Part shown: piece by piece, positions 1-14,000 of the stretch
Position numbering within the stretch: the first letter of the stretch is position 1
Layout of the letters: every line of letters starts with the position of its first letter
Source of the DNA: Opisthorchis felineus
Taxonomy: Eukaryota > Platyhelminthes > Trematoda > Opisthorchiida > Opisthorchiidae
Assembly (NCBI GenBank): GCA_004794785.1
Contig: SJOL01009490.1
Span: 418,034 to 482,033 of the forward strand
DNA: 64,000 bases
Direction: 5' to 3'
The notes under the pieces: generated by a model
Told to the model about the DNA's origin: nothing
The model's input: the letters and a program-made list of their open reading frames with translations, nothing else
Databases searched by the model: none
Program-made: the position numbers and the translations under genes

Positions 1-3000
1 CGCATACTCTTGAGACTTGACCCAAGCCGATTTTTCATCGAGACCATAGTCTGTTTGCCTCCATACCGTGTTCCGTTCATTCGTTTGTGTATGATGGCCA
101 AAGGTAACTCGGTCTTATCACTGAGCCGTTGCCTCACGACAGTCCGTAGACTGGTTATATTTGTGTATGCTGGTGGATTGAATTCTTTTTAACATTAACA
201 ATCGTTGTTGCTTGTATTTCCGTGGGCTACAAGTTTCGCTTTCTGCGTGCAACAGCCAGACATTTCAAGCTTTGCTTACAATACAAGTACGGTGTCAACT
301 TAACTGATGTAACAATTTTTGCAACCAAATCACCTAGGTTAGCAGAAACCAGCAGCCATTAGGACTTATGAATGTCTCCTTGATCACCGAAAAGAATCAT
401 ACGAGTGAAAAATTAGGAAGTGATGCCACAGGGACTGCCACTATGGATGCATTGGTTTCTTGGAAAGTAATGTGCTTTGCCGCGCATACTGTCAGCATTA
501 ATCCATGCGGGGACTTCACACTTCACAGTTCGGCAACCATACGTTGATGTTAAGTCTTCTGTTTATTTGTAGCGCGTTTTGCGTCTCTAGCGTAATGTCC
601 CAAACCATATTTATGCGTTAACTTGAGTATTCTGTAGACAAGTTTGTGCACCATGTGTAATCCTAAAATTCATTTGGTGGACAGCGTCTCAGAAAACTAA
701 ACTTACAGGATAAAAACGTCAGTTTCGCAAGGAAAGCTGACACTAACTGAACGGAATTTACATACGGCCGGCTGAATGAAGAATTACTCAGATCGGCATT
801 TTGGAGTTAAAAGCCCAAAGTTGAGCTGCCAGACCAAAATACTAATGAAAATCGCAACTCAGAACAAGCAGATAAAACGTAGTGAATTTTTTGCACATCC
901 TAGGAGTGTACGGGTGGATACGCCATACAGACGTTCAACGCACCTTGCAAGTCAGATGCACATTCCCACTATCTTAACGTCCCGATGAAAAGCATATAGA
1001 CTGAATTAGGTTTTTTAATCTCCTGATAGGTACCTGTCTAATTGGCTTATCAGTACAAACAAAAATTACTGTATAAATTTTGTCAGTAAATGTCTGCCAA
1101 TTACCCATTTTAACAATTAGGAAATAAAAAGATGCTCCAGTGCGTCAAAGGTTAAAGGAAATGACGCGTGATACTGCGTGTCGTCCGGCCCTAGTAAAAA
1201 CATCTCACCTATTTAGTGTCAGGCAATTTTGTCAAAGCCAAAAAACGGGAAGTGGGGTGTTCTGCTTCAGGTGTCCTCTCCACCATGATTAGTCTGCGCG
1301 AATGATCATGGCTAACTTCTGCCTGTTTGACCGCCAATCGTACTCTTTTAGACCCACATGTTTTTCAACCCCTTTAGAATAATTGTAGGCTTTCAAATAT
1401 TTGACCAGGAAGCAAAGTTTATTGGGTTTTTTGTTCATCCTGCCAATTTGATAACAATATCGCAGCCTCAGTGCCCATGCAACCAACGATCAAGATTTGG
1501 TCAACCAAATTAACATTACAAAAGTGCTCGCGTATACCCACAGCTCCAAGGAATGACATTTGATTTTTTGTAAATGTCCTAGACATCTGGTGGCCTTAGA
1601 CTTCCGCTGGCAGCCTCCCGTGATTAGAACACAAGAGTGATTTTCCTTCCGTGGATTACGTTGGTAACTTACTAAAAAGAAGTCTGTTTCTCAATCTGCA
1701 CTGGTTTCTCCCTATGTTTAGTATAAAATTATGAAACTCCATAGTACAAGTGACTAAGATATTCAAAAAGCAGCATCACCTTCAATTTGGGTTATGGTAA
1801 TTTGATAGAGCGGAGCTAAATAAAATTACCTTAAAAACTGTATTACATATTTATTCTATAACAATTTGCATTCACTTGATTTATGCCCCACATTTTAGTG
1901 AACGATCTGAAAGGTACGTCAGCTTTGATTAAGCGTTCACTTTAAATAGAACAACTGAGACATTCCAGTACGTAATTTTGTGACAACCTGTGAATATATT
2001 TGCTTATCAAGAGGAATTTATTCCGCGAGGCCAAACGCAATAGTCTGGTCTGTAGACAGTTTTATACTCCAAGGCAAGCGTTTGAATAAACACTTCTACA
2101 AGTAGCGTACATAAAATACATACAGCATACCGGAGTAGAGAACGCCGCAACGGGCTATATTTTAACTTAGCTCATTGTGTAGTTCAAACTGCAGTTCTTG
2201 TCACAAAGTGAAAGTATTGTGCTGAAATTAATGATTAGCACACTTTTTTAGGTGTACCACAAATACACCTGGGTCTACCGATTACAACTCTAGACTGCCT
2301 TGAATGGGCTGTTTACTTGTACCTTCGTTAGCGTGTGGTTTTTTAGAACCTTTCCGCTCTTTGCAGCTGTGATGAACATCTATGATTTTTTATATTACGT
2401 ACGCGACTTTATGACAGGTTCAGTTGGCTGGTTTCTGTAATATTAGGGTTAACTCTGTGTTCCTACATCCAAAGTGGCTGCGGTGGATTGCTGTCCTGCT
2501 GACGTGTAAGATGAGGCATAAGCAATTTTTGATGTTCACCTTCCTGACAAAATATGAAAGTTTGAGCAACGTTAGAGTGGGCTAATGGGACAGCCAGTGT
2601 TGTTTGCCGTTAAAACTGCAGATGGATGCATTGGGTCACTAGCTCAACATTTTTCTGCTTCAAAAACTTTTCAAGGTCAGCTATCAAGCAATTCAATCAG
2701 GGAGTGTAAACATTTTTGTTTAGTGGGGAAAAAGTATTACTTAGAAATAGAACGACAATGTGTTCATTGTTCTAGAAAAGCCGGTAAAGTGTCATCTAAT
2801 GTGAATATTACTACTAAAGGCTATGAATTTATGGACAATATATTTTTGAACAGTTTTGAATCAAATAAGCGAAGGTTTGGCAACCTATTGTAAGATAAGT
2901 GGGCAAAATATTTTTGCCATGAAATTGCCAGCGCAGTTACGTTTCCGTGGTTAACTACATATTTGTGCCCAGAAAAGTTACTTTTATTAAGATTAGGAAG

Positions 3001-6000
3001 ATAAACTGTTTTCATTTAAACGACTTACAGTACGTATTTGTTTTCTTAAAATCGACTTGCTAAGCAGAGTTTTACAAAAGTGAGCATCGTTTTATTTACC
3101 CCCATTAAATAAGTGGTCTGGTGGAAATATATTATTCACTTGCACTTGCAGTTTCCTTCATGGAGTAATCCCTCATCAACAAGTGAAATATTTTATATAC
3201 AGCAATACATTATGTGTATAATTAAATTTTAGGGGGAACGTTAAAGCGGCGGTTGATTCCAGGTTTTATAATGGAAACAATTACGTTAGGCGAGGCATTT
3301 CACAATCTAGCGTGCATAAACGTATACTCAGTTTGAGCGTTCCAACTAATGCGTACGTGAATTATTGGCATTTAATATACAGTAGTTTTCAACGATGATA
3401 ACTGGAGATTTGATAGCTTTTGATACCTCTAAGTTGAGGCAATTTATCTGGTAGACTTGAAGGAGTGTTTAAAGATTAGGTTGATGTGAAACCTGAAGAA
3501 CGCTCTACGAGCAATGAATATTTGCGCGTTTACGATTGAAGGACACAACGTATTGTGTCCTTCCTGTTCAAGGAAACGACATGTTTTGATTTTTGTGTAG
3601 TTATCTTTAAGTCGGACATTTGGCCTAATATTGGTACATGAAATCCATGAGGCACAGTGTCATATAAAACGAACAACCTGATTATATTGGCTTCAATAAT
3701 TATATCTTCTAATGACTGACTAAAACCTATGCTGTATTCGGTCATCCACAAAATAGTTATACGCAAACTTTGGAACAATCCAAAGACAAATAATTTTATT
3801 TCAAACCCAAGCATGCATTACACATAAAATAGCGGGCGATACCCGATAGACACTGAAAATTTATATTTCAAACAGGTTTTCTTTAAGCGCACTTGTCAAG
3901 TTTGCCATATGTAACTTGCCTCTCGAAAAAGCCACTTCCTCATATCTTTAATTCATCACGCTTTAACTGTTTGAAATTATTTGAATTTTGCCTTTACTTT
4001 AGACTATCTCGCTCTTCTGCAAAAGCTTGCCCCTAAACCTACCCATTCGAAATGCACAAAATTAATTTATGCTTGAAAATCATCTTTAGTTTTTATTTTA
4101 CATTAACCGCTAAGCAAAAGTGGCATCATTTATTAGAGGTATGATTAAACTAACAGGGACAGTTTACATGTTATCTGGATAAGTTAGGGTCATTAGAAGG
4201 TCGCGCTTATTTGAATATTAGTGTTCCGTGTTGTGCTGTGCTGTGCTGTGTAGGCTAAATCAATGTCTAATGTTTAGAATAACCCGTTAAAAACAAGATT
4301 ATCTAATGTAGCTGTGCATTACGGCCTATCTTGCACAAATTGTGTCTACGTTAGTCGAAACGTTTTTCTATAAAATAAAACTATTTCTCCGGCAGGTCTC
4401 GATGAGAAGGCAAAACAGAGTAAGTGATTGAGATAATTACGTTAACGGTCAAAATGTCGAAAGGTGTAGATGGGTGGTTGAACACAGCGTAGACAACCAG
4501 GGGTACGCGTACAAAAATAAAATTTTAACGTTAATTTAAATTGCTACCTATGCAAAAGATTCTTGTTTGTAAAAGTCTAATTTTTAAGTGCGATGATGTT
4601 CAGAATATTGGTTTATAATTGTACAAAATGGAATACCCCTGAACTGTAACAAAGGCTTGAAATAGTGTCCTTTCAGCCTTATAAACGATGGGTTAGTTTT
4701 GACGTAATAAAGGAATCAAAACGGGTTATTGCTACGCACACGTACACAGGTGCATGCACCGCCGATGAGAGGTTTCACCAATGGAAATTAAATGACAGAA
4801 AACTGGGCAGGACATATGCCTCATAAAGAGGGTGAAGCTAGATATATTGGCCTAATTTTTACTATCTACCCGACTATTCTATAATCTAAAGGTCAAAATG
4901 ATCCTGTATTTCGCAACTCTTATTTCAGGTCTGCGTCCAAGTAAATTAAATGTTCTGGTCAAAACTATGACACATATTTTCCCCTGCCACAGCCCGTTTC
5001 TAAGTCATTCGCCCAATATTTATCACCCTGAATTTAAGTCATCTCCATTCATTGGACGCAATGTCTGCCACAGCATGTCTGCTCGTGAGCCCGTGTTAAC
5101 TAAAGAATGCTTTAATCAATAAAGTCGTCCCAGTTCTTAAAGGCCAGGTTTTCTGTTTGTGTAAATGAATCACAGTACTGTGTTCCCAAAACGTTGATGA
5201 CGAGGAGAATTTGGTTATTACTAAAAATTGGAGGAGTTTCGCCGTTTAGCTAGATAAGGGATATTTGCCGCCGAACAAGGTGGACATTTACCAATTCCAA
5301 AAACTTTGTCCTATTGTTATCAGAAGTACAGTTTGGTGTATATTTTAATTTAGATAATGGGTATACGTTCCTTAGCAGCAAATTGAAATATAATGTAAAT
5401 TCCTTCAATGAATTATGTATTTAACCTGAACTTGTACAATACAAAAGAAAACCAAATCTTCAAAATAAATGTGGACACCTTACGTCTATGTAAATTAGTC
5501 TGTACCTAACCAGAACTGCTCAGACCCTACAATGATTCTTTATCAAATATCTAACTTTTTCAAAGATGGCATCGGTATGTTGCTTTTAATATTTGCCGCC
5601 AAGTTTACCAACCTTGTTTGTCAAATTTTTAAAGTTTCTGAAGAGGTTCTAACCAGATTTATTGAGACACGGTTAAAATTTGTAAAGTTCTCCTTCTAAA
5701 CCGTGGTTTACTGTGAAAGCGGGCAACGAAATCGATACATAATGCTTTCTTGGAGAGCACAGATTCTAATGCCGTCTGCATTGTATTCAAATGGCATAGA
5801 GGCCGGCGTACTTATAAGTTTCTTATAATTTGTGGCATTTCCAGTTAGCTGAAAATGTAATTTGTGAACGCAGTTGATCTTTTAGTTTGCAGACATAAGC
5901 AAAAAAGGGTAGACTAACGTAGAAGTCATAAAGCTTGCCTCAAAGGCTCCACAAGCTTAACATTCTCGTGCTGCTGGTAACGTATTTAACGAACCTAACA

Positions 6001-6080
6001 ACAACCTAACAACGAGCCAACTAGGACCGGATTAAATTTGTGTTTATCTTATGAGAACGTTTCTGTGTACTGAGGGAGGC
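1..6080. other. AT-rich stretch, no gene recognised
   Basis: Only short chance reading frames, none with a recognisable motif, a convincing splice pair or a repeat relationship to the rest of the window. The frame at 2585-2893 (+, 102 codons) is the longest and shows no family signature. A short tandem run of four TGTGC units lies at 4231-4250. The stretch looks like intergenic or intronic sequence. Confidence 0.6.
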
Positions 6081-6132
6081 TATCAAATTTCTAGTGGCGA
6101 AATGCTTCAAAACGCTGGCAATAATGTTTCAA

Positions 6133-6155
6133 GCCGCCGGGCGTGCGCCGGCGGC
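6133..6155. repeat. All-GC hairpin in AT-rich DNA
   Basis: Two perfect 8-bp arms (GCCGCCGG and its reverse complement) enclose a 7-base loop, and the 23 bases contain only one non-G/C base (in the loop). The surroundings are AT-rich. It lies about 150 bp beyond the LTR-like end of the gypsy relic. No function can be assigned; it could be a remnant of an inserted GC-rich repeat. Confidence 0.6.
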
Positions 6156-6294
6156 CGAAATTGCATGTAATAAAGATGTATCTATAAGCATTTAGATAGC
6201 TTTTACCCAATTTCTCAAATTCATCTCTGAAGTTTTTTTGGAACTTTTTCAACTCACACTGGTCGCTTACCTGCCATCTAAAAATGTTTACTGT

Positions 6295-6505
6295 AGTCAC
6301 ACCGAGAGCAACTACTGTCAATCTGAAAGAAGGAAAGCTATTTGCTGCAAAGTCCTTTATTATCAAACAATAACTAAGCCATTATAAGTTAATAGACAGG
6401 AAAGTAATCATCTCATATGCACTTCGTCTTTAAAAACTGAACATTCTCACGCGTTCCATTCAGCTTTCCCGGATATGCATCTGCTCTAGTCGGCAATTAT
6501 TTCGT
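6295..6505 (-). repeat. LTR-like end of Ty3/gypsy relic
   Basis: This block follows the integrase C-terminus on the minus strand, where a 3' LTR is expected. It resembles 29699-29890 over about 190 bp, in the same orientation. Shared landmarks are a stretch reading catctcatatgcac on the plus strand, a run reading ttaaaaactgaac, and an AATAAA on the minus strand near 6360, which would fit the R region of an LTR. The outer terminus is eroded: the TG seen in the other copy at 29699 is not preserved. LTR status is inferred from position and from the second copy. Confidence 0.45.
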
Positions 6506-6509
6506 TGCA

Positions 6510-7560
6510 TCGTGCCCCATCCTAAGCTGGGCACAGTTTACTCTTTTTGATCCTGGACCATCGTGAATTTCATAAACATTCCCTTGACGGTCGGTTACGA
6601 CAAACGGGCCTTGCCAACTACTGCCCAAATTCCACGACTAAAGGTCGCTCTTTTCAGGATTCTGATGATCCTCCCATTCGATCTTCGCACCGTTTTCTTT
6701 CTTATCCTTTCCTGAACGGCTGCCAAGTTTCATCGAGTTATCCGCTTTTAATCTCTTAGCTTCTCCATAGACAGGCATGTTTTCTGTCACAACCCAATTA
6801 CCTGAATAATTGAAAGGCTTGGATGCCGAAAGTACAACAATATGGATGGCGACTTCATTGTAGTTGACTGGATCAACGCACGATGTGCTAACAACACCAT
6901 CGGCAAATTTGCTTCCCATGCACCTTACTTGGCTGCCAGCCATTCCCTAATCGTTCGATTATTGCTTCCGATTAGGTCGTTTGTTTGCGGATGGTCAGGT
7001 GCCCTCTTTTGCTCTTTGATTTGTAGCTTCTGTAAGCAACTCATAAGTTCTTCACTCCCACACCAAAGTCCCTCATCCGTCAGGATTATTTATAGTACCC
7101 CGTGGCGGCCACGATGTGGTGCATTAACGCTCCACTGATCGCCTCCACCCGTTGATTTAGTACGGCTGCCGCCTTGGCCCACCGCGACAGGTGTTCTGTC
7201 ATTCTCAAGATATATAAGTTTCTAATGGCTGTCACCAGAAAGATGCCTGTGACGTACACAGCATATCTCGAAGATGTCTGCTACAAAGATAGGTAGCATG
7301 GTGTGCTACCAACTCATGGCATTTGACGACCAGCCTCCGACTCGGTATCACAAGTAGCACAATATCCAAATCGGCGGCGTCCTGGGATGATACGCCAGCC
7401 TCATTCGAGCTCCGCCTATTGGAGTGATTCCGGAAAGTCTCTAGTTCTCTCTCACTCTCCGCGTTCTCAATATTCCGTCCGTCCAACAAGGCGGCTGCAA
7501 CCTTCCGTAACACATGAGCCTGCGGCTGTAATTAAACTAAGCTTCCGGGAGCTAGTTAAA
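6510..7560 (-). pseudogene. Ty3/gypsy integrase, decayed
   Basis: This is the remains of the integrase that inserts a Ty3/gypsy retrotransposon cDNA. Reading down the minus strand: an HH part of the N-terminal zinc-binding region (7230-7510, CHELVAHH); a core segment with the landmarks SRWAKAA, ILTDEG and HPQTNDLIG (about 6930-7220); then a C-terminal segment with WQGPFVVTD and VYEIHDG (about 6510-6610). The pieces lie in different frames and are broken by stops. The part between the zinc region and the core, which should carry the CC pair and the first catalytic Asp, is missing. The catalytic Glu after HPQTN is replaced (DLIGSNN where GLIERFN is usual). The second Asp (LTDEG) remains. The gene is dead. 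Confidence 0.8.
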
Positions 7561-7599
7561 CGAACAGGACAGTGGCGCAAACATGTTCTTAGGAGCCTC

Positions 7600-8025
7600 A
7601 TCTCCAGTCTCTGGTCTTAACATCCAATCAGCTAGGCGGTTCTCTTTCTCTGGTACGTGCCGGATCGTATAGTTGTACTCTTGTAACCCAATTATCCAGC
7701 GCGTAAGCCCCTCGCAAGAATTTCCGGTAGTCCTGATCTACTTAAGGGATTTGTGATCGGTCTTGACAAGAAGTGTGGCATTCACCTAACCAGAGCCAAA
7801 GCGATTACTCGACATTTATATTTATGGTTCGGTATTCCTGCTCAGCGTTAGTCGAAACAAGACCAGCATACCCAACGCCCTCATCCATCTGCTTTAGTAC
7901 TACACCAATACTTCGGTCACTGGCGTTTGTTGCAACGGTAAATACTCCCTCGGCCAGTTTAAATGCCCGTTTCTGATCCAGAATTCGTGCCCCTACACTT
8001 TCAAAGTTCTCCTGAGCTTTCATAT
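7600..8025 (-). pseudogene. Ty3/gypsy RNase H, decayed
   Basis: The RNase H domain of a Ty3/gypsy polyprotein would degrade the RNA strand during reverse transcription. Landmarks are VATNASDRSIGVVLKQ and NAEQEYRTI (7805-8023), then, after a frame break, LLVKTDHKSLK, LTRWIIGLQEY and HVPEKENRLADWM (about 7620-7780). In a live enzyme the first motif reads TDAS, so N replaces a catalytic Asp here. An in-frame TAG follows the HKSLK motif. It sits directly upstream of the integrase relic, in normal pol order. No reverse transcriptase was found above 8030, so the element is truncated at its 5' side. Confidence 0.82.
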
Positions 8026-11000
8026 TCTGTTAGAATTTTCAATTTTACCTCAGTAACAGGTACAGTAGAGCAGCAAATTATGTTGGAATCCCAGACAAAC
8101 CGGTTGTAGTATGCTGCTCACTCAGTAAACTTCCTTAAAGGCCGTTTTGTTTGTGTTGTGTGTGGGTGATGAAACCAAAATTTCTGCCTTGGAGAACTAG
8201 TTGAACACATTACCGAGCAGGTCAACAGATTGTATTCTTCTAAACATGCAAGCAAAACAAAGACTTTTGCATACCTGCCACCTGTTTAGGCTGCAGGGGT
8301 CGTTTGTGAAAGTTTCCAAAAAATTACAAACTGCAAACATTCGACAATCGAATCAGTGACGTCATCCATACAATTGAAATTACGGCGGTATGCAAACATT
8401 ATTTTCGGACCTGGTTATCAGTAATCTATGTATGTATAGAATGAAAAACAACATCTATGGGAAAGACCGTTAAAAGTTGGTTTGTTTTTGCCTTTCGCGA
8501 GAAACCGTGATTGAGTAAACAAACAAAATATCTATACATCAACGATAAGAAAATTGCATTGCGTTTGCCTAAAAAGCATGCAGCTGATTAGGTTGCTTTC
8601 GAGAATTTATTTTGCGCATGAAAGTACGAGTCAAGCAAATGGGCAAAATCTGGTTTTGTGGCCTGCAACAATTCAGTTGCTTAGTGGGATCACTTATAAG
8701 TGACCATCGTTGTACTTGACTGCAGACATTGTATAATATAAGGGCAAAGCGATGTCAGGAGCTTTAATCCACTCTGTTTTTATACAGATTGCCAGAATAC
8801 CTGCAGGAGGCATAGTCACTCCTAAAGTTTGTGAATAAACATCGATGGATCGCCCTCGATGCTCCTTTACATTAAAATCCTTTACTCAGTTCAGTTCACT
8901 TGGTTGTACGGTAGTAAATGTAAATGATGACGGCGAACGTTATGCCAGTATTAAAAAAATAGCGCCCAATTTCGAGTGACGTCTTTAAGGGTAACTGATT
9001 ATACTGTGGTTTATTTTTGTTCCAGTCTGACCTGTTAGTAGGCACTACGTAGCCAAACGGTTTCAAATGTTCACAAAATTGGTACCATTAGTCAATAGTC
9101 TGTGATCGCCACCAACACACAACCTGAGCTTGTGTTTTTGATGACTTTGTGAAAACTATGGCAGAATTTTCATGCACCTGTTTTTTCCAGATTTTGCACT
9201 CCTGTTCTTTAGATCTAGACATTTCGCATGATTACATTAGACAACAAATATTTCTTCAGTAGCATGCTCATTCACAGTTTATCAAACCGGACACGTCAAT
9301 GCATAAAAAAGGTTATTTTAGAAATCTCCGGAACGTTTTACTGGTAGGATCTAGAGTTGCTTGTACTAAGTCAAACATAGGCCTTCGAACTTGTCCACCC
9401 CAATTTAAAAAAAAGCGACTTAAATCTAGGTGGATAGGAGACCATCTGCTTCTTTTGGTCTAATACGACTTTATTACGACTTTTCCACTTTCTCCCAACC
9501 GCATGTGCAATATTGTCTTAAGTCACCTACTGCAGGGACATATTGTTATTTTGCTCTTGCATTTGTCATTTCGTAGTAATTCACAATCAGTTCATTCAGT
9601 CTTGGCTTAAGATATGCACCAAAATTTACAGAGATAAGTAATTTGTATGATTCCGACGAACATCTCCGCTGCAGACCGTAAGTTAACCAGTAACTTATTG
9701 TATAGTTAACATTATCGGTGTCAAGATCGGTATATTTATTTTCATAAACCAACTAAATTTTCTGTCTCCAGAGTTTACTTCAAAACTCTATAAGTAGATT
9801 AGCTTTATTAACCACTTTATCGTTAAATATGGTACAGACTCAGGGTTCTTAACACGTTGCTTTCTGTTAAAAACCCACAGTTTTTTTATTGGTTCGAATA
9901 TGAAGGTTACATATTATGTAGAGACTACTTCGGTTGTGTCTGGCGTGTTTAATGTTTTGAATATAAAACGAATCTTGCTAGCTTGCGCGCATCACACTAA
10001 TTGCTGCTAGTAGACACGACAACAGTATGAAACAACACATAAGGTGTCAGCAATTTTATTTTCTTGTATGCCAAGTGTGCAGTTAAATTCAACCTACATT
10101 ACCTACATCATCCAATATTAGTGATATGAATATGTTAGGAGAAGAAGAGGCGTGCAGTTAACTGCATAAGCATTGCTTCTGGGAGTGACCACAGCATATT
10201 AAATGGTAGGTGATATATAAATTTGAGGTACTTTCACAATTATTATACTGGACTCTTTTTACTTTTCACTAGCACAGTATTTATCATGATTCTCACCTCA
10301 AAATCCATGCACGTTATAGACATGGGTAAGTTATTCTAGTGCCATTTCTTGAGTGCAGACATGAACGTATGATGTTGTTTGAGTTATTGACAGTTTAGCA
10401 CAGCATAAGGTTTCCTTCTGCAGAAGAACGTAAAGCAACTCAATTGCCGGTAACCGTATCGATTAAAACTTAACGATTTAACAAGCTCCACACCGTCTGA
10501 TATACACTTTTGAGTATTTTACGATTTTTTTTGGATTTGTTACGTCAAAATTTAAATGAAACAAAAAGGTGAAATGTAAGGAAAGCATCCTGTAATGTAT
10601 CTAATGGCTGCTATGGGGCTTGTGCATTTGTTATTTAATCGACAGAAAAGCCACCAATAGGACTATGGACACGCGTAACACCAGGATAAGCGTGTACAGT
10701 CACAAATCAGGTTGCAGGACCCTCCGCTTATTTTACGATCAGAATTCGTGTCTTGGGTTGCAGCACCATATTTTCTGTACAATTGCAAGGATTGTTTTTC
10801 CTCAATTGGTTTAATTTTCTCCATGTACAATAAAGTGAGACATGCAGATTTTGGAAAGAATCAATTTTTTAGCGGTTATGGTAGACGTCGAGGTAACTTC
10901 TCCGACCAAAGTCTATTCTCCAGATTGCGCACAGAGGATACACCCAATGGAACACTGGCTATCTCAGTAAAATCTTTTGGTAATAAACAGGATACCATTA

Positions 11001-14000
11001 TACCTAAAATTATCACTAAAGCTTTTGTCTAAAGCGGATGACTTTTCTCCGTGGTTACATATTCAGAATCAGAGCAAAACCGTTGAAAAAAGTTAAGAAG
11101 GCCTCAGATTGTCGATAACTATTCCAGACACGTTACGCTTTATACTCAGCCCAAAACACTCATGACTTTACATCACATTTGGAACGCATTTGGAGTTGAA
11201 GTTTGAAGACATTTTTTCTTTTTGTTAGGCCAGTATATAGAACCACTGGCCTAGAAATGAATTTTGGGCAAGGCTCTAGGTAAACGCAGTAATAAGTTTA
11301 CACAAATCCACTGCAGTGTTTTTTGCGCACTGCAAAATGCTTTCCTCAGTCGTCAGACTCTGCCTGTGTCCAGCAATATAATAGTATCCACAGCCTCAAT
11401 GGCTCGTAAAGTAATATGCATGCAGTGTCATGATGTACAAATGACCCTATTTAAACAAGGCACCGCAGAATTTCTGCAGGTTTATTGCCCGATTCTGGAG
11501 GGTTTAATAACTAATTCTCACTTAACTCAACTGTACTTGCAAACTTGTTAAGTGCAAAGTCTGTTTGCAAGTTGGCCACTGGTATTTTTTCTGTTTTTCA
11601 AAAAACGTTTGTAGTTTCAATAGTCCTGCTTAAGTACTAAATGTAGAGTGCACAGAACAAACCACTTGTTTATTTTGAGTTGTGGTAGCTGAGCTCCATC
11701 CACATGTTCGGCATCAAATGTACTTATTAGCTAAAAACTCTTAAACGGTCACACTGTGTAGCTTAAAAGCTTACATGAACTCTTGGGGAAATCCATGTTT
11801 CACCAAACCTATAGAATTGTAACTGCACATCATCGCAGACAAAAAATTTGATGCGTTCGTAAAAAAGATAAAAGGCGGAATTTACAGTGCAGTAAACGAA
11901 CGTTTTCGCATAGTTAGTCCCCAACCTGAATCGTCCTTTATAATCTCCTGTCCATCTAATCTCGGTCATCACTGTTCGGCTGCCAAATTCCAGACTATTT
12001 ACCCTTTGGCAGTTATGATTTAAAATTGGGCGCACTAAACTTTCTCTTAGGATTTGTTGCACAACAGCTTCACAAAATCCCGCGTCACTTCGAAGATCTG
12101 TTTACCACTATTAAATAGATCAAATGAAAACGTATACCATAATAGACAAAACAACATGTTTTATAAGCTAATGCTAAGAGGTCGTACCTTGTTTGTGTAC
12201 TCAAACCAGAGTTGTATATCAAAAGTAAGTTACATTTTTAAGGCCATTAGTCTAGCTGGCGGATTCTAGAAGTTCTCCGTACATTAAGTAGAAATTGTTT
12301 CATAAGTGGGCAATTTCCGGTCTCGTTGTTAGTTATCACTTCCGTGTGTTCTGCAACCTTAATGTGAAATACGAAGGCGCAAACGTCCCACTACTATTTA
12401 AAGGAAAATTGGTTAAAAACCGCCGGCAGGTTATCAGAAAAAAATATTTGAAAAAAATGGTAGCGCTAACTGTTTATTCACCAGATTCGCGTTGCACGTT
12501 TTTCACAGTCTCTTGCTAAGGGGTTCAAAACAAAAATGTTTCGTAAAACGCTGGTTTATGTATGCGATGAGATTGATCAATCCGAAAGACCTCAAAAAAG
12601 TATTTGAAATACCATATTTTTGTGGCAGTGAAATGTGTTGAAAACGAAGAATGCAGACTCTAGTGCTGAAGCAGTGGTGTTAATCCTTCTAACACTGACA
12701 AAATTTCTATCTTACTCTTATCTCTGTGAAAAGCATTTGGTAAGCAACACAGAACCACTCAGTTGTTTATACTGCCTAAGTGTACTGCTCAGTTTAGCGA
12801 GCTGTCTATGAATGCCCTTAACTACACTCTGTCACATCAGAATTTCGCAATTACTATGGAATACTATGTGTCTTCTACTGAACTAACACAACAACTCGGT
12901 GGTTTAGAAATCCCTTATAATGAAAGCCCTATGATTTAAAACCAGATGCCTAGCATTTTACCTTCCGCATTAAATTTGCATCTGATCAGTTGGTTTGTTA
13001 GATCATTCTGCATACAAGTTTTGTGCTCGTGGCTTCTTACAACTTTTTTTCTTCAAAAGCCGCCCAAATAGCTTGTACGCATATGTAAATATTCTGTAAA
13101 ATGCGGTAGATTACGTCGGAATATCTGTTTTATTCGCGTATTCAAAAGGCGTTTACTTTACCTGATATCGTGCTGATTTATTTATCGTGCTGTAAAAGTG
13201 TCTATAAACAAATAGTTTTACTTCCATTATCCGCTTTACTCGTTTTTATTTATTCATTACATGAAACTATGACACTACACGCTCATTACAGTGTCAGATA
13301 TCCCGCCTAATAATGCGCTCTTGTGTAAACCGACAGTTTTTCCTGTAGAAACAACAGCAAAACTTTGAGGCACAAACCGTATAAGTATTCTATGACGTGT
13401 TTGGCACCAGTCAGGTGACTTCGCTGAAATCAAATTCGATTTAGATGGTATAAAAGATAGAACCTCTCTGTCGTTGTAGATTTTTTCACCCCTCTGTCAT
13501 CAAGCAGTAGGCTTAAAAAACTTTAATCTCAGAGACTAGCGTCGTCCTGCAGTAATGCGGCAAAATTAGAACACGAAAGTTTATGTTTCATGAAGTCTTT
13601 GGATTATTAGAACGGTACTGCTGCTGCTCCGCCATAGTATTTAATAATACACTGGGATCAGCACCATACAAGTTTGACAAAGTGAAGTGACATACAGACT
13701 TAGCTCTAACGTTGCCTAGAGTTAACATCAAAACTGAGCACCACGCACAAACTGTCCTCAAAACATTATCCCTTCGTGAAATGAGGTTTTTTAGCCTCTG
13801 AACTTTTTCATCAAGCAGTCGTAAGTGCTTCCACTAACGAAATGTTTCCAAAGATGTGTAACGCAGATGAATGCTGTCTCCTGAAAGCAACTGTCAAAAG
13901 CCTAACTTGATACTCAGACCACTACTGTTCACCATATTTTAAAAAAAGTAATTTACCCATGTTTACGCTTGCTCATATGCTATCAACATGGGATACACTT

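Larger units (their letters stand above)
6295..8025 (-). mobile_element. Truncated Ty3/gypsy retrotransposon
   Basis: The order RNase H, integrase zinc region, integrase core, integrase C-terminus, LTR-like block on one strand identifies the 3' part of a Ty3/gypsy element. gag, protease, reverse transcriptase and the upstream LTR are not visible. Several frame changes and stops show it is old. Confidence 0.78.
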
